In this document: positions 23,954 to 32,901 of the stretch, piece by piece
Layout of the letters: the number at the start of each line of letters is the position of its first letter
Position numbering within the stretch: position 1 is the stretch's first letter
Assembly (NCBI RefSeq): GCF_001553935.1
Contig: NZ_CP014232.1
Span: 310,001 to 374,000 of the forward strand
Reading direction: 5' to 3'
Length of the DNA: 64,000 bases
DNA from: Actinomyces oris
GTDB lineage: Bacteria > Actinomycetota > Actinomycetes > Actinomycetales > Actinomycetaceae
Notes under the pieces: model-generated
Seen by the model: only the letters and a program-made list of their open reading frames with translations
What the model was told of the DNA's origin: nothing
Database searches by the model: none
Made by a program: the position numbers and the translations under genes

Positions 23954-25321
23954 TCAGTGGGCTCGCTCGGGGAGAGTCAGCGCCACCTCGGTGCCGGTGG
24001 ACATGCGGCGCACTCGGGCGCTGCCGCCGTGGCGCTCCATGCGGGCGATGATGGACTGGCGCACGCCGTGGCGGTCCTCGGCGATGGCGTCGAGGTCGAA
24101 GCCAGGGCCGTGGTCGCGCACGAACACCTCCAGGCTCTCCTCACCGGCCTCGACGTAGAGGGAGACCGGTGGGGCGCCGTGGCGCACCGCGTTGGACAGG
24201 GCCTCGCGGGCGGCGGCGACGATGACCTCAGTGTCGCGGTCGGGAGCCCGGTCGCCGACGCACACGGCGTCGACGGCCACGCCGTAGCGGTCCTCGATCT
24301 CGCCGGCCAGGTCGGTGAAGGCGTCGGCCACGGAGGTACCCGGCGCGGGACGGTCGGTGTAGAGCCAGGCTCGCAGCTCGCGCTCCTGGGAGCGGGCAAG
24401 GCGGGCCACCGTCTCAGGCTCGTCGGCGCGCTTACGGATGAGGGTGAGGGTCTGGAGGACGGAGTCGTGCAGGTGGGCGGCGATGTCGGCGCGCTCGGCC
24501 TCACGGATCTCGGCGGCGCGGGTGTCAGCCAGGGCCCGGTTGGTCCGCAGCCACAGGGGCGCCAGGACCACGCCGATGCCCACCACGAGCGCCCCTCCGG
24601 TGATGAGCCCGGAGATGAGCTTGTAGGGGGTGCTGTCGGCGGCCACCCACACCAGGATGCCGACGACGGCCAGGCACACCCCGCCCGCCACCCGCAGGAC
24701 AGCGCTCAGGTTGCGGTCCGGGCCGACTAGGTTGTCCATCTGCGACCAGGCCAGGGCCGCTCCGGTGATGACGACGATGATGACTCCCACCGCACCGATC
24801 CGGTCCAGCAGCCCTAAGCGCCAGGCGGCCAGGAACAGGGCCGCCAGGAGGAGTGCGCCGCCGTCGATGACCGTCTGCGACAGGCCCAGGGGGGCGCCGC
24901 CGTCCGCCCGAGACTCTGCGGTACCTCTCCCACTCCTGAGGCGAGCCGCCAGGCGGGCGCGGGAGACCACCGAGGCGGGCACCTCTCCTGCCGGCCCGTT
25001 CTCCCCGGGGAGGGTCGCCCACAGCAGGGCGTAGAGCAGGGCTCCCGCGCCGCCGCCGAGGGCCAGGACGACCATGAGCGCGCGGATGTATCGCACGGGG
25101 ATGCCCAGGTGGAGCCCCAGCCCCGCGCAGACGCCGGCGATGCGGGCGGGGCGGCGCATACGGGCGGCCTCGACGGACAGGTCGGCCGGCGCCGGCCCCA
25201 GCTGGTGGGGCAGGCGGCGCAGAGGGGGGCGTCGCCGCAGCTGGCGCGGGGGGCTCCAGGAGTACGCGGGCCCGCCGGCGGTCGGCGAGGGCTGCGTACC
25301 CCGCTGCTGAGCTGTCGTCAT
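23954..25321 (-). CDS. PspC-domain sensor histidine kinase
   Basis: This 455-residue membrane kinase carries a PspC domain near the N-terminus (RRPARIAGVCAGLGLHLGIPVRYIRALMVVL in the region 56-86), then about five more hydrophobic helices, then a HisKA_3-type dimerisation region (ERADIAAHLHDSVLQTLTLI, with the phosphoacceptor His) and a HATPase domain. Kinases of this layout pair with LuxR regulators next to PspC/LiaF-like proteins and respond to envelope stress. It is transcribed divergently from the PspC gene at 25447. Confidence 0.92.
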   Translation of the reverse strand: MTTAQQRGTQPSPTAGGPAYSWSPPRQLRRRPPLRRLPHQLGPAPADLSVEAARMRRPARIAGVCAGLGLHLGIPVRYIRALMVVLALGGGAGALLYALLWATLPGENGPAGEVPASVVSRARLAARLRSGRGTAESRADGGAPLGLSQTVIDGGALLLAALFLAAWRLGLLDRIGAVGVIIVVITGAALAWSQMDNLVGPDRNLSAVLRVAGGVCLAVVGILVWVAADSTPYKLISGLITGGALVVGIGVVLAPLWLRTNRALADTRAAEIREAERADIAAHLHDSVLQTLTLIRKRADEPETVARLARSQERELRAWLYTDRPAPGTSVADAFTDLAGEIEDRYGVAVDAVCVGDRAPDRDTEVIVAAAREALSNAVRHGAPPVSLYVEAGEESLEVFVRDHGPGFDLDAIAEDRHGVRQSIIARMERHGGSARVRRMSTGTEVALTLPERAH

Positions 25322-25360
25322 GGCACCATCGTGGCACGTCAGGGTCGCCGACCCGAGGGT

Positions 25361-25410
25361 CCCCCGGGGGATTGGGGGGACAATCCGGGATCATTCAGGG
25401 GTTCCCCTGA
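25361..25410. promoter_or_regulatory. Palindromic region in the divergent PspC promoter
   Basis: Two palindromes lie between the divergent kinase and PspC genes: CCCCCGGGGG at 25361-25370 and TCAGGGG-TT-CCCCTGA at 25395-25410. Their position makes them candidate sites for the response regulator. This is an inference from position only. Confidence 0.45.
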
Positions 25411-25446
25411 TCGTGCCGCAGGCCACGGACGCGAAGAATTGTTGAC

Positions 25447-27528
25447 ATGAACGACAAGCCCACTTCCCCGTCTGACGGTGGTTCCCCCACCGGTTCCGAT
25501 TCCTCTGACTCCTCCGCATCCCCTGCATCCTCTGAATCCTCTGCATCTGCCGACTCCCACGGCGCCGACGGCGCCCAGCGCAGCTCCCAGCAGAGTCCGC
25601 CGTACGGACCGCAGCCGGGCCCAGCCCCCTCCTTCCAGCAGCACGACGGCCCGCAGCCGGAGCCTCAGAGGGGATCGACCCACCGCTTCTTCGACTCCTT
25701 GCGCGGCTCGGGTCTCATGCGCACCAATGAGCGCTGGGTCGCGGGCGTAGCCGGTGGCGTGGCCTACCGCTTCGACCTGGACCCCACCCTGGTGCGTTGC
25801 GTGTGGGTGGTGCTCTCACTCTTCGCCGGTGTCGGTCTGGTCCTCTACGGACTGGCCTGGGCCCTCCTGCCCGAGGAGTCCGATGGGCGCATCCACCTGG
25901 AGGAGGCCTTCTCCGGCCGTTTCAACGCAGGGCTAGCGGGGGCTATCGGGATGACAATCGTCGGGATGTCGACGTTCAGCAACGGCTTCATCCCCAACTG
26001 GTACGTCCATGAGGCGGGGATCGCCGCCGCCCTGTGGCCCCTGTTCTGGCTGGGGCTGTTCATTCTCGGCATCGTCTTCCTCATCCGCCGCGCCCAGGAC
26101 CGGCGCGCGAGCCGGAAGGCCGCTCGAGGCCCTCGGGGCCCCCAGCCCTGGCAGGCCTCCGCTCCCGGTGCCGCGCAGGCACCGGGCAGCCGCCCCGGCG
26201 TCCAGGCCGGCGGCTTCGCATCGGCCTGGGACTCTTCAGCGCCTGGCTCCGGCACCCCGGCCTTCAACCAGTCGGCCGGCGGACAGAGCTGGCAGAGCCG
26301 CTCCTACCGGCAGCGCCCGCCGTACCAGCCAGTGCCTATGCCGGTCCGCCCGGCGCGCCCGCGCCGTCCCGGCCCCGGTTCCTCGCTGTCGCTGGCGGTC
26401 CTGGGCCTGGGACTCCTGACCGCGGCGGGCGTCTGGTACGCCACGGTGACCCACCACCTGGGTCTGCTCCAGGGTCAGTTCATCCTCATCGGCATCCTGG
26501 TCGCCCTCCTGGGAGCGGGGATCGTCGTCAGTGGCCTGCGTCGTCGGCACGGAGGCTGGATGACGGTGCTGGGCTGGCCGGTCCTGTTCGTCGTTGCGAT
26601 CCCCGCGCTGGCCACCGCCTCGATCGTCCCCACGAGCCTGGCCCGCATGCCCTTCGAGACCCTTAAGAACTCGACCACTGCCGCCTCGAGCACGGTGACC
26701 TGGCAGGAGCTGACGGCGTCGGCCAGCGGTGGCAGCGTCACCCGCAGCAAGGACATTGGTGACCTCACCCTGGATCTGCGCGGCATGCCCGCCGAGGAGG
26801 CCGGCAAGCTCTCCACCATCACCGCCCACCTCGACGTCGGCACCCTGCGCATCAAGACCGACACCGACCAGCGGGTGGAGGTCAGGGCCGACGTCGACAT
26901 GGGAGCGATCGACTCACAGGTCGCCCGGGCCTGGACCGTCAACGGCCGCCAGATGAATCAGGACGACGAGGGCCCACGCACCTATGACGCGACTGGCAAG
27001 ACCATCCCCGCTTACAGCAGCTCCAGCGGCGGCCTGAACACCAAGCGCACTCTGGCCTCCCCCAACAGTGACAACCAGCGGCCGCGGATCACCATCAACG
27101 CCTCGGTGGACACCGGGACGATCAACATCGAGGAGCGCAGCAACACCGCCTCCTGGTACGGCAACGTCGAGGAGCCCGTGTGGATCGTCAGCACCTGGTT
27201 CGACGAGAAAGGCGATGCCCACGGCGACGACCTGCCGGTTCCGGGCATGAACCACCCGGCCATCACGGCCAAGGACGCTGAGACCTGCATCCGCACGGCC
27301 CACGAGAGCGTGGACGAGGACGACCGCAGCGAGGACGTCGGGTGGAGCAACCTGTCCGACCTGACCTCTGCCGAGCGCACCTCCTACGACTCCTGCGTGC
27401 AAAGGGCCCTGTCCGGGCAGGGCGCCGGGCAGCCCAGTGCGAGCCCAAGCCCCTCCGGGGCGGCCGCTGCGACACCGTCCCCGACTCTCACCAAGCAGTC
27501 CGCCACGGCCAGCCCGACAGCCGGCTGA
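25447..27528 (+). CDS. PspC-domain multi-span membrane protein with LiaF-like C-terminus
   Basis: This 693-residue protein has a Ser/Asp-rich N-terminus (about 80 residues), a PspC domain (MRTNERWVAGVAGGVAYRFDLDP, starting about residue 92), several more membrane spans (about 150-390), and an extracytoplasmic C-terminal region with repeated beta-strand pairs (for example HLDVGTLRIKTD and NASVDTGTINIEE) similar to LiaF/DUF2154-type domains. It ends in a Ser/Pro/Thr tail. It is probably the sensory partner or effector of the divergent PspC kinase. Confidence 0.85.
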   Translation: MNDKPTSPSDGGSPTGSDSSDSSASPASSESSASADSHGADGAQRSSQQSPPYGPQPGPAPSFQQHDGPQPEPQRGSTHRFFDSLRGSGLMRTNERWVAGVAGGVAYRFDLDPTLVRCVWVVLSLFAGVGLVLYGLAWALLPEESDGRIHLEEAFSGRFNAGLAGAIGMTIVGMSTFSNGFIPNWYVHEAGIAAALWPLFWLGLFILGIVFLIRRAQDRRASRKAARGPRGPQPWQASAPGAAQAPGSRPGVQAGGFASAWDSSAPGSGTPAFNQSAGGQSWQSRSYRQRPPYQPVPMPVRPARPRRPGPGSSLSLAVLGLGLLTAAGVWYATVTHHLGLLQGQFILIGILVALLGAGIVVSGLRRRHGGWMTVLGWPVLFVVAIPALATASIVPTSLARMPFETLKNSTTAASSTVTWQELTASASGGSVTRSKDIGDLTLDLRGMPAEEAGKLSTITAHLDVGTLRIKTDTDQRVEVRADVDMGAIDSQVARAWTVNGRQMNQDDEGPRTYDATGKTIPAYSSSSGGLNTKRTLASPNSDNQRPRITINASVDTGTINIEERSNTASWYGNVEEPVWIVSTWFDEKGDAHGDDLPVPGMNHPAITAKDAETCIRTAHESVDEDDRSEDVGWSNLSDLTSAERTSYDSCVQRALSGQGAGQPSASPSPSGAAAATPSPTLTKQSATASPTAG

Positions 27529-27602
27529 TCGCGCCCGCAAGCCGGCCTCAGCCACCAGAACTCTTCCCCGGGCGCATCCCGGGCCCACCCAAGGAGACCC
27601 TC

Positions 27603-28085
27603 ATGAGCAGCACCTCTTCCACGACGTCGCCCGACGACGCCGGCAGCACCAGCACCGAGGCGACCGGCGAGGACGCCACCAGGCCCTTCCCGGCCGCCGG
27701 AGACACCCAGCCCCTGACCTCACCGGTGACTCAGCCCGCGGCTGAGCCGGAGACTCAGCCGGTCACCATGCCACTACCCGCTTCTCAGGACGCCGGCGCG
27801 GAGACGGCCTCCGCGAGCTCGCCACCCACGTCGTCGTCGGGTCCGGTGTGGAGCGCCGGGACGGTCAGTGACCGGGACCGCCCGCAGGCGCCCCAGGACA
27901 TCAAGGGCTCGACTCTCTTGTGGGGGGCCTTCCTGCTCCTGGTGGGTGGACTGCTCATCGCGGCGGGCCTGGGGCTGCGCTTCGACTTCACGACGACGGC
28001 CATCGCCTGCCTGGCGGGTCTGGGGGTTCTGCTCGTGGTCGCCGCCCTCATCCCTAAGGGGCGCCGCAGCGCCAAGAAGTCCTGA
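27603..28085 (+). CDS. Small two-span membrane protein
   Basis: This 160-residue protein has about 100 residues of low-complexity Ser/Thr/Pro/Glu sequence followed by two membrane spans (LLWGAFLLLVGGLLIAAGLG and AIACLAGLGVLLVVAALIP) and a basic tail. The ATG at 27603 follows AAGGAG; the longer frame from 27342 overlaps the PspC gene. It lies 74 bases after the PspC gene on the same strand and probably belongs to the same stress operon. The function is unknown. Confidence 0.8.
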   Translation: MSSTSSTTSPDDAGSTSTEATGEDATRPFPAAGDTQPLTSPVTQPAAEPETQPVTMPLPASQDAGAETASASSPPTSSSGPVWSAGTVSDRDRPQAPQDIKGSTLLWGAFLLLVGGLLIAAGLGLRFDFTTTAIACLAGLGVLLVVAALIPKGRRSAKKS

Positions 28086-28116
28086 TCCGCATTCACCACG
28101 TATTCGCCCAATCGAG

Positions 28117-28192
28117 CCGCGAGGACGCACCTCAGGGCCCGCCGACTGCACCTCCACGGTGCGGCCGCGAGACCCACCGTGCGTCCTCGCGG
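28117..28192. repeat. Hairpin repeat C1 (possible terminator)
   Basis: A perfect 14-bp inverted repeat (28117-28130 with 28179-28192, CCGCGAGGACGCAC and its complement) encloses 48 bases. The left part, GGACGCACC followed by AGGGCCCGC and GAC, is also found in C2 at 59620. It follows the PspC operon and may end it. Confidence 0.6.
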
Positions 28193-28261
28193 CGTACTAT
28201 TCAAAGAGAACTCACCGGAACCGAGAACCTCCACCACTGCGACGGATAACGAGGGACATCG

Positions 28262-28633
28262 ATGGTTGAGACAGCATGCTCCGTACTCATGAGCCTGATC
28301 CTGAGCGTGACCGGCATCCTCCTCGTGGTGCTGGGACGCCGGATGGCGAAGCGCAGGCTCCCGCCGAACTCGTGGGCGGGAGTGCGTTACGAGATCGCGC
28401 TACGCTCCGAGGAGAACTGGTACACGATGCAGGCCTGGTGCGCGGCGGCGACTGTGGGACTGGGTGTGGTTCTCCTCGACTCAGCAGTCCTCTTCGCCGT
28501 TCAGGCGGCCCTGCATGAGACGATCTCGATCCTGATCCCCATGGCCATCATGCTGGTTCAGATGGCTGCCGGTATCGCATTCCTTCACGTTCAGGCCCGC
28601 AGGTGCGCCGCGGAGCTGACACAGAGCGCATAG
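28262..28633 (+). CDS. SdpI family membrane protein
   Basis: This 123-residue protein has three hydrophobic helices and the SdpI-family core LPPNSWAGVRYEIALRSEENWY (about residues 35-56, quoted in part: LPPNSWAGVR and SEENWY). In Bacillus SdpI gives immunity to the toxin SdpC, but most homologues have unknown roles. No toxin gene is adjacent. The ATG at 28262 follows GAGGGACATCG. Confidence 0.8.
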   Translation: MVETACSVLMSLILSVTGILLVVLGRRMAKRRLPPNSWAGVRYEIALRSEENWYTMQAWCAAATVGLGVVLLDSAVLFAVQAALHETISILIPMAIMLVQMAAGIAFLHVQARRCAAELTQSA

Positions 28634-28636
28634 GTC

Positions 28637-28670
28637 GGCTCCCCCACTCAGCGACTTTGGTGAGGGAGCC
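28637..28670. terminator. Bidirectional hairpin between convergent genes
   Basis: GGCTCCC (28637-28643) pairs with GGGAGCC (28664-28670), with three more pairs after one mismatch. It lies between the SdpI-like gene (plus) and the DJ-1 gene (minus), whose stops face each other. Confidence 0.6.
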
Positions 28671-28692
28671 GGTCGGAGTCCGGGGCGAGCGC

Positions 28693-29286
28693 TCAGCCCT
28701 GGTAGACGATCTTGGCCTTGACGTCGTCAACGGCCTCCTCGCCCAGGTAGTGGCGCACGATCTCCAAGCCGAAGTCGATGGCGGTTCCCATGCCGCGGGA
28801 GGTGATGACGGGGCCGTCGGTGACGACGGCGGCCTGGCTGACCTGCGCGCCGTGCTCGGCGAGCACGCCCACGAAGCCGGGGTTCGACGTCGCCTGGCGG
28901 CCCTCGAGCAGGCCCAGCTCGGCCAGGATCGAGGGGGCGGCGCAGATCGCGGCCACGGGCCGGCCGGTGCGCACCCGCTCGGTGACCGCGGCCATGAGGG
29001 GCTCGACGGCCTTGAGGTTGGGGGTGCCGGGGATGCCGCCGGGCAGGACGAGCATGTCGTAGTCGTCCAGGTTCGCCTCGGCCAGGGCGAGGTCACAGGT
29101 GACGACGATGTTGTGGGAGGAGACGACGGCCCGCTCGGGAGTCACGGAGATCATCGTCGTGGGGATACCGGCGCGGAAGAGGATGTCCACGGTCGCCAGC
29201 GCCTCGACCTCCTCCAGCCCGGGGGCGATGAAGACGGCGACGGCCTTGTCGGTCCTCTGATCGGTGGGCGCGTGGAAAGCGGGCAT
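28693..29286 (-). CDS. DJ-1/PfpI family protein (YajL/ThiJ-like)
   Basis: This 197-residue protein has the DJ-1 fold. The opening AVFIAPGLEEVEALATVDILFRAG, LVLPGGIPG (about residues 80-88) and the nucleophile elbow AAICAAPSIL (about 112-121) with the conserved cysteine are visible, as is the glutamate near residue 25. Members act as deglycases, chaperones or oxidative-stress proteins; the exact activity cannot be told. It is followed on the same strand by nothing closely linked. Confidence 0.88.
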   Translation of the reverse strand: MPAFHAPTDQRTDKAVAVFIAPGLEEVEALATVDILFRAGIPTTMISVTPERAVVSSHNIVVTCDLALAEANLDDYDMLVLPGGIPGTPNLKAVEPLMAAVTERVRTGRPVAAICAAPSILAELGLLEGRQATSNPGFVGVLAEHGAQVSQAAVVTDGPVITSRGMGTAIDFGLEIVRHYLGEEAVDDVKAKIVYQG

Positions 29287-29396
29287 GTCTCCTCCAGGAA
29301 GGTCGGCTCAGGTCAATGCGGCTGGCGCCATCACCCTACGCGCCCGTGACGCCGGGCGTGAAGGAAACCGCGCCTCCCCGACTCTTCGGGCGATCC

Positions 29397-30929
29397 TCAG
29401 CGCTGGCGCAGGAGGTGCTGCTCGGCGCTGTCCAGGATCGGCCGGGCGGCCTGCGGCGCGTAGACGCTCAGGCCGCCGTCGGACACGGGCAGCTCCACGC
29501 TGCCGTCCTCGGCGACGGTGACCGGCTCGTGCCCGCCCAGGACGCAGATCCATTGCTCGCCGGCGTGCCGCGCCCCGACGTGGAGACGCTTAGTGGCGGC
29601 CCTGCGGTCGGACAGGACGACGGCGAGCCCGGAGCCGGGGTGGGCCTCGTCGCCCTCGCGCGCGAAGCCGACGACGTCGGGGTCGTCGAGGGCGTCGTGC
29701 TGGGGGCCGTGGGCCAGGGCGCGTCGCATGGTCATGAGCAGCGGCAGCTCGGTGACGGCCGGCAGGTCGCCGGTCTCGGGCGTGCCGAACAGGTCGCCCC
29801 AGAAGACGCAGGGGGTTCCAGCTTCGCGCAGCAGGATGAGGGCGTAGGCCGAGGGCTTGAACCAGGGCTCGATGGTGGAGGCCAGGGACTGGCCCGGCTG
29901 GGTGTCGTGGTTCTCCACGAAGGTGACGGCGCGCGCGGGGTCGGCGGCCACGAGGGTGCCCTCGAAGAGCCGGGTCAGGTCGACGTCGCCATTGGAGGTG
30001 GAGGCCGCGTGCAGGTGGAAGTGGAGGGGGACGTCGAACAGGCTCATGAAGGGCACGGCCTCCAGGTAGCCCTCCAGCTCGGCGACGTCGTGGGACCAGT
30101 ACTCGCCCACGGCCGGCAGGGCGCGGCCGGTGGCGCGGCGCAGCTCAGGCAGCCAGCGGGCGAAGAAATCGGCGCCGACGTGCTTGAGTGCGTCCAGGCG
30201 CAGACCGTCGACGCCGGTGGTCTCCACGTACCAGCGCCCCCAACGGTCCATCTCGGCGCTGACGGCGGGGTCGATGACGTGGACATCAGAGCCCATGAGG
30301 TAGTCGTAGTTGCCGAACTCGTCATTGACGTTCTCGTTCCACTGCTTGCCCTCGAAGAGCCAGACGCCCTGCTGGTGACGGGCCTCGTCCCAGTCGGTGC
30401 CATGAAAGCAGGTCCAGTCCCAGGTGAAGTCCGAGTAGGCGCCGGCGCGCCCCGGGAAGGTGTAGCGGGTCCAGGCCGTAATCTCCTCGGTCTCACCAAT
30501 GGGGCGCGTGCGGTCGTGGGGGTCGGCGGGCGTGGCACGCACGACCTCGGTGGCGTCCCCGCCCATGCGGTGGTTGAGGACGATGTCCGCCACGACGCTG
30601 ATGCCGGCCGCGTGCAGGGCCTCGATGGCGGCCAGGTAGTCCTCCTTGGTGCCGTACTTGGTGGGGACGGTGCCCTTCTGGTCGAACTCGCCCAGGTCGT
30701 AGGTGTCGTAGACGCCGTAGCCGACGTCCTCTACGCCGGCCTGTCCCTTGTAGGCGGGCGGCAGCCACACCGAGCTCACCCCGCAGTCGGCCAAGAGGGC
30801 GGCGTTGTCCGCCAGGAGGCGCCAGTGGGTGGAGTCGGCGGGCAGGTCCCAGGCGAAGGCCTGGAGCATGAGGGGGTTGACGACGTCGTCCGGGTTGGCG
30901 GGGCTGGGCTGGGCGTGGTTCTCGGTCAC
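29397..30929 (-). CDS. Cytoplasmic alpha-amylase, GH13_5 type
   Basis: This enzyme of about 510 residues hydrolyses internal alpha-1,4 bonds of starch or glycogen. The four GH13 regions are visible: VADIVLNH, GLRLDALKH (nucleophile Asp), the acid glutamate in VGEYWSH, and FVENHDTQ. There is no signal peptide, so it probably acts on intracellular glycogen. The frame extends to 30974, but those 15 codons read into repeat A1; the GTG at 30929 gives (M)TENHAQPSPANP. The region beyond 30929 is likely its promoter. Confidence 0.9.
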   Translation of the reverse strand: MTENHAQPSPANPDDVVNPLMLQAFAWDLPADSTHWRLLADNAALLADCGVSSVWLPPAYKGQAGVEDVGYGVYDTYDLGEFDQKGTVPTKYGTKEDYLAAIEALHAAGISVVADIVLNHRMGGDATEVVRATPADPHDRTRPIGETEEITAWTRYTFPGRAGAYSDFTWDWTCFHGTDWDEARHQQGVWLFEGKQWNENVNDEFGNYDYLMGSDVHVIDPAVSAEMDRWGRWYVETTGVDGLRLDALKHVGADFFARWLPELRRATGRALPAVGEYWSHDVAELEGYLEAVPFMSLFDVPLHFHLHAASTSNGDVDLTRLFEGTLVAADPARAVTFVENHDTQPGQSLASTIEPWFKPSAYALILLREAGTPCVFWGDLFGTPETGDLPAVTELPLLMTMRRALAHGPQHDALDDPDVVGFAREGDEAHPGSGLAVVLSDRRAATKRLHVGARHAGEQWICVLGGHEPVTVAEDGSVELPVSDGGLSVYAPQAARPILDSAEQHLLRQR

Positions 30930-30957
30930 GGTTCCGATGCTGCCAGTCCTCCCCCGC

Positions 30958-31133
30958 GGCCGGGGACATTCCACGCGACCGGGTGCGTGTCATTCCGTCC
31001 GGGGGCGTTCGACGCCGTCGGGGACCGGATTCCTGTCCCCCTACGCGCGACATGTCCCCGGCCGGGAGAAAATGCACCCCCACGCGCAGAATGTCCCCGT
31101 ACGGAGGAGGACGGATGCGATATGGACAGTGCA
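30958..31133. repeat. G/C-box array A1
   Basis: Four G boxes (GGGGAC 30962, GGGTGC 30981, GGGGGC 31001, GGGGAC 31020) are followed by four C boxes (GTCCCC 31035, 31054; GCACCCC 31074; GTCCCC 31093). Spacing is 19, 20, 19 on each side around GGGGAC-N9-GTCCCC. It begins 29 bases upstream of the amylase start. About 125 bases match A2 with two differences. Confidence 0.85.
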
Positions 31134-31157
31134 TAGCGGGGACCCCATAATGGTGGG

Positions 31158-31185
31158 GAGCCAACTGGCTGCTACCGGTTGACTC
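31158..31185. terminator. Possible hairpin after the 47-residue gene
   Basis: GGGAGCCAACTGG (31158-31170) can pair with CCGGTTGACTCCC (31173-31185 region), with two G-U or mismatched positions. It lies just past the stop of the minus-strand small gene. There is no clear T-run. Confidence 0.4.
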
Positions 31186-31203
31186 CCCTCGCAAGGGAAC
31201 GGC

Positions 31204-31347
31204 CTAGCCGGTCCACTTGCTGAGGGCATCCACAAGCACACCGACGGCCCGGATCAGGCGAGCGACAGCGGTCAAGACTTCGCTCACCTTCCGGGCCGTT
31301 ACCTTGCCCTTGCGGACTTCAGCACGTCGTCCTCTCGGCTTGGACAC
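31204..31347 (-). CDS. Small basic peptide, 47 residues
   Basis: This short frame begins at GTG 31347 with GGGAGGAG about nine bases upstream and ends TAG at 31204. The product starts (M)SKPRGRRAEVRKGK and then has an amphipathic or hydrophobic helix (VLTAVARLIRAVGVLVDAL) and ends SKWTG. It resembles nothing I can name; a basic N-terminus with one amphipathic helix is the general look of leaderless bacteriocins, toxins or membrane-active peptides, but this is only resemblance. It stands alone between repeats A1 and A2, with a hairpin after it. Confidence 0.55.
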   Translation of the reverse strand: MSKPRGRRAEVRKGKVTARKVSEVLTAVARLIRAVGVLVDALSKWTG

Positions 31348-31562
31348 GGCCCTCACCTCCTCCCGGCTCCTTCCTCCCCGGCAAGGACATGAATGTTCCG
31401 GGAGAAGATGCCATGGGAGGCATCACCCATCATGCCAACGGGCGCCGGCAGCCCTTCTCGGACTCCACAACACGGGGATTCCGCGGCGAGACAGTCACCC
31501 TTGTGGAAACCGGCGTCGTCGACGCTCGTCCCACGCGCCTCTTGGTCTCCAACACGTAGTGA
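31348..31562. other. Region between the small gene and repeat A2
   Basis: No supported gene. A 75-codon minus-strand frame (31353-31580) runs into A2 and lacks recognisable content. The bases just before the small gene carry its ribosome-binding site. Confidence 0.4.
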
Positions 31563-31756
31563 CGGCCGGGGACATTCCACGCGACCAGGTGCGTGTCATT
31601 CCGTCCGGGGGCGTTCAACGCCGTCGGGGACCGGATTCCTGTCCCCCTACGCGCGACATGTCCCCGGCCGGGAGAAAATGCACCCCCGCACGCAGGATGT
31701 CCCCCGCCGGAGGGGAATGCCCCCGGCCGAGGGAAGGATGCGATGTGGACGGTGCG
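31563..31756. repeat. G/C-box array A2
   Basis: Near-identical to A1 over the first 125 bases. After the shared boxes it carries an added GAATGCCCCCGGCC segment, then the same tail as A1 (GGATGCGAT-TGGAC-GTGC). It starts next to the small-gene region and ends 29 bases before the mcrC stop codon. Confidence 0.85.
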
Positions 31757-31785
31757 GAACGGCGCCGCTCGCGACTCGCGAGTGG

Positions 31786-32901
31786 TCAGATTGACGCGAG
31801 CAGGGCAGCGACGTCGTCGAGCTGTACGGCGATCTCGGTGAAGTCCCGGTCCAGGTCGAGGGTGCGCACGTGGAAGCGGTGCCCGGTCTCGGTCCAGGTC
31901 TCGCGGACCGGCGGGTCGACGGCGGTTTGGGCGTAGAGCAGCATGCCGGCGACCTCACGCCCGGACTGCCGGGGGTCACTGGCCTCGTGCATGACGTAGC
32001 TGTAGATCTGGTTGCGGTTGGCCGGGGACAGGATCGACTTGTCGTAGCGGGAGCCGAGGATGCGCCCGTAGCACTTGGTGTCGATGATGAGGGTCCGCTG
32101 CGGCCCGGTCAGGACGATGTCGGTGTGCAGTCCCGGGAGGAAGACCGGGGCGTCCTCGATGCCGCCGCTCACCCAGGGAGCACCGGCACGCAGGTGGGGG
32201 TGGTGGCGGCGGAAGTAGGCCAGGACGAAGCGCTCGTACAGGGCGCTCAGCTCCTGGGGGTCGAGGAAGTCGGCGAGGCTGACTGCGCCGTCGGCGCCGC
32301 TGAGCAGCCGCTCGTCCAGGACGAGTCGGCACACGCCCATGAGCAGCCGGTAGGAGCGGTTACCGCGGTGGAAGCGCAAGCTGTCCCAGTGCAGCTGGCG
32401 CAGGTCCCCGACGCTCATCACCTCGACGTCGCCCATGACGAGCAGTGTGGACTTCAGACGCTTCCGGCGGGCCGGGGCGACGTCGCCGTGCAGGATCAAG
32501 CGCAGGGCGGTGGTCTTGAGAAGCCGGTTCATGAGGGTGTTCTCGGTGCGCTCGTCGTATCCGCAGCGCACCAGGCTCCTGCGGCGCGCCCTCAGACGCA
32601 TCGTGGCGGCCGGGTCGATGCGTCCCCGCACCACCGTCAGGTCCTCGTTGAAGGGCTGATAGTCCCGCTCGAAACCGCGTCGGCGCTGGTTGTCCAGCCC
32701 ACCGGTCAGGATGGCGGCGAGCATGTCGTGGACGTGCTCGAAGTCCTCGGCCGCCAGGCGCCGGTGCTCGCCGGTCTCCAGGGCCTTGAAGGCGTAGGCG
32801 AGCATGTAGTAGACGTTCTTGAGCAGGACGGTGCTGGGACCACGCTGGTGCGGTCGGCCGGGAGCCCCGTTCCGCGCCCGGCCGGGCAGGGCGGCTGTCA
32901 T
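31786..32901 (-). CDS. mcrC: McrC-like nuclease subunit of McrBC restriction system
   Basis: This 371-residue protein is the nuclease partner of McrB and has the McrBC-component family core LLKNVYYMLAYAFKAL (about residues 26-41). The PD-(D/E)xK site is visible as Asp261 (HTDIVL) and Asp274-Thr-Lys276 (LIIDTKCYG). The ATG at 32901 overlaps the mcrB stop (ATGA); a longer frame to 33057 runs back over mcrB. It would cut DNA once the McrB GTPase ring recognises modified sites. Confidence 0.92.
   Translation of the reverse strand: MTAALPGRARNGAPGRPHQRGPSTVLLKNVYYMLAYAFKALETGEHRRLAAEDFEHVHDMLAAILTGGLDNQRRRGFERDYQPFNEDLTVVRGRIDPAATMRLRARRRSLVRCGYDERTENTLMNRLLKTTALRLILHGDVAPARRKRLKSTLLVMGDVEVMSVGDLRQLHWDSLRFHRGNRSYRLLMGVCRLVLDERLLSGADGAVSLADFLDPQELSALYERFVLAYFRRHHPHLRAGAPWVSGGIEDAPVFLPGLHTDIVLTGPQRTLIIDTKCYGRILGSRYDKSILSPANRNQIYSYVMHEASDPRQSGREVAGMLLYAQTAVDPPVRETWTETGHRFHVRTLDLDRDFTEIAVQLDDVAALLASI

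Noticed and set aside
30958..31133. CRISPR array
   Set aside because: Units are adjacent with no unique spacers, and the two arms are inverted. No cas genes are nearby.
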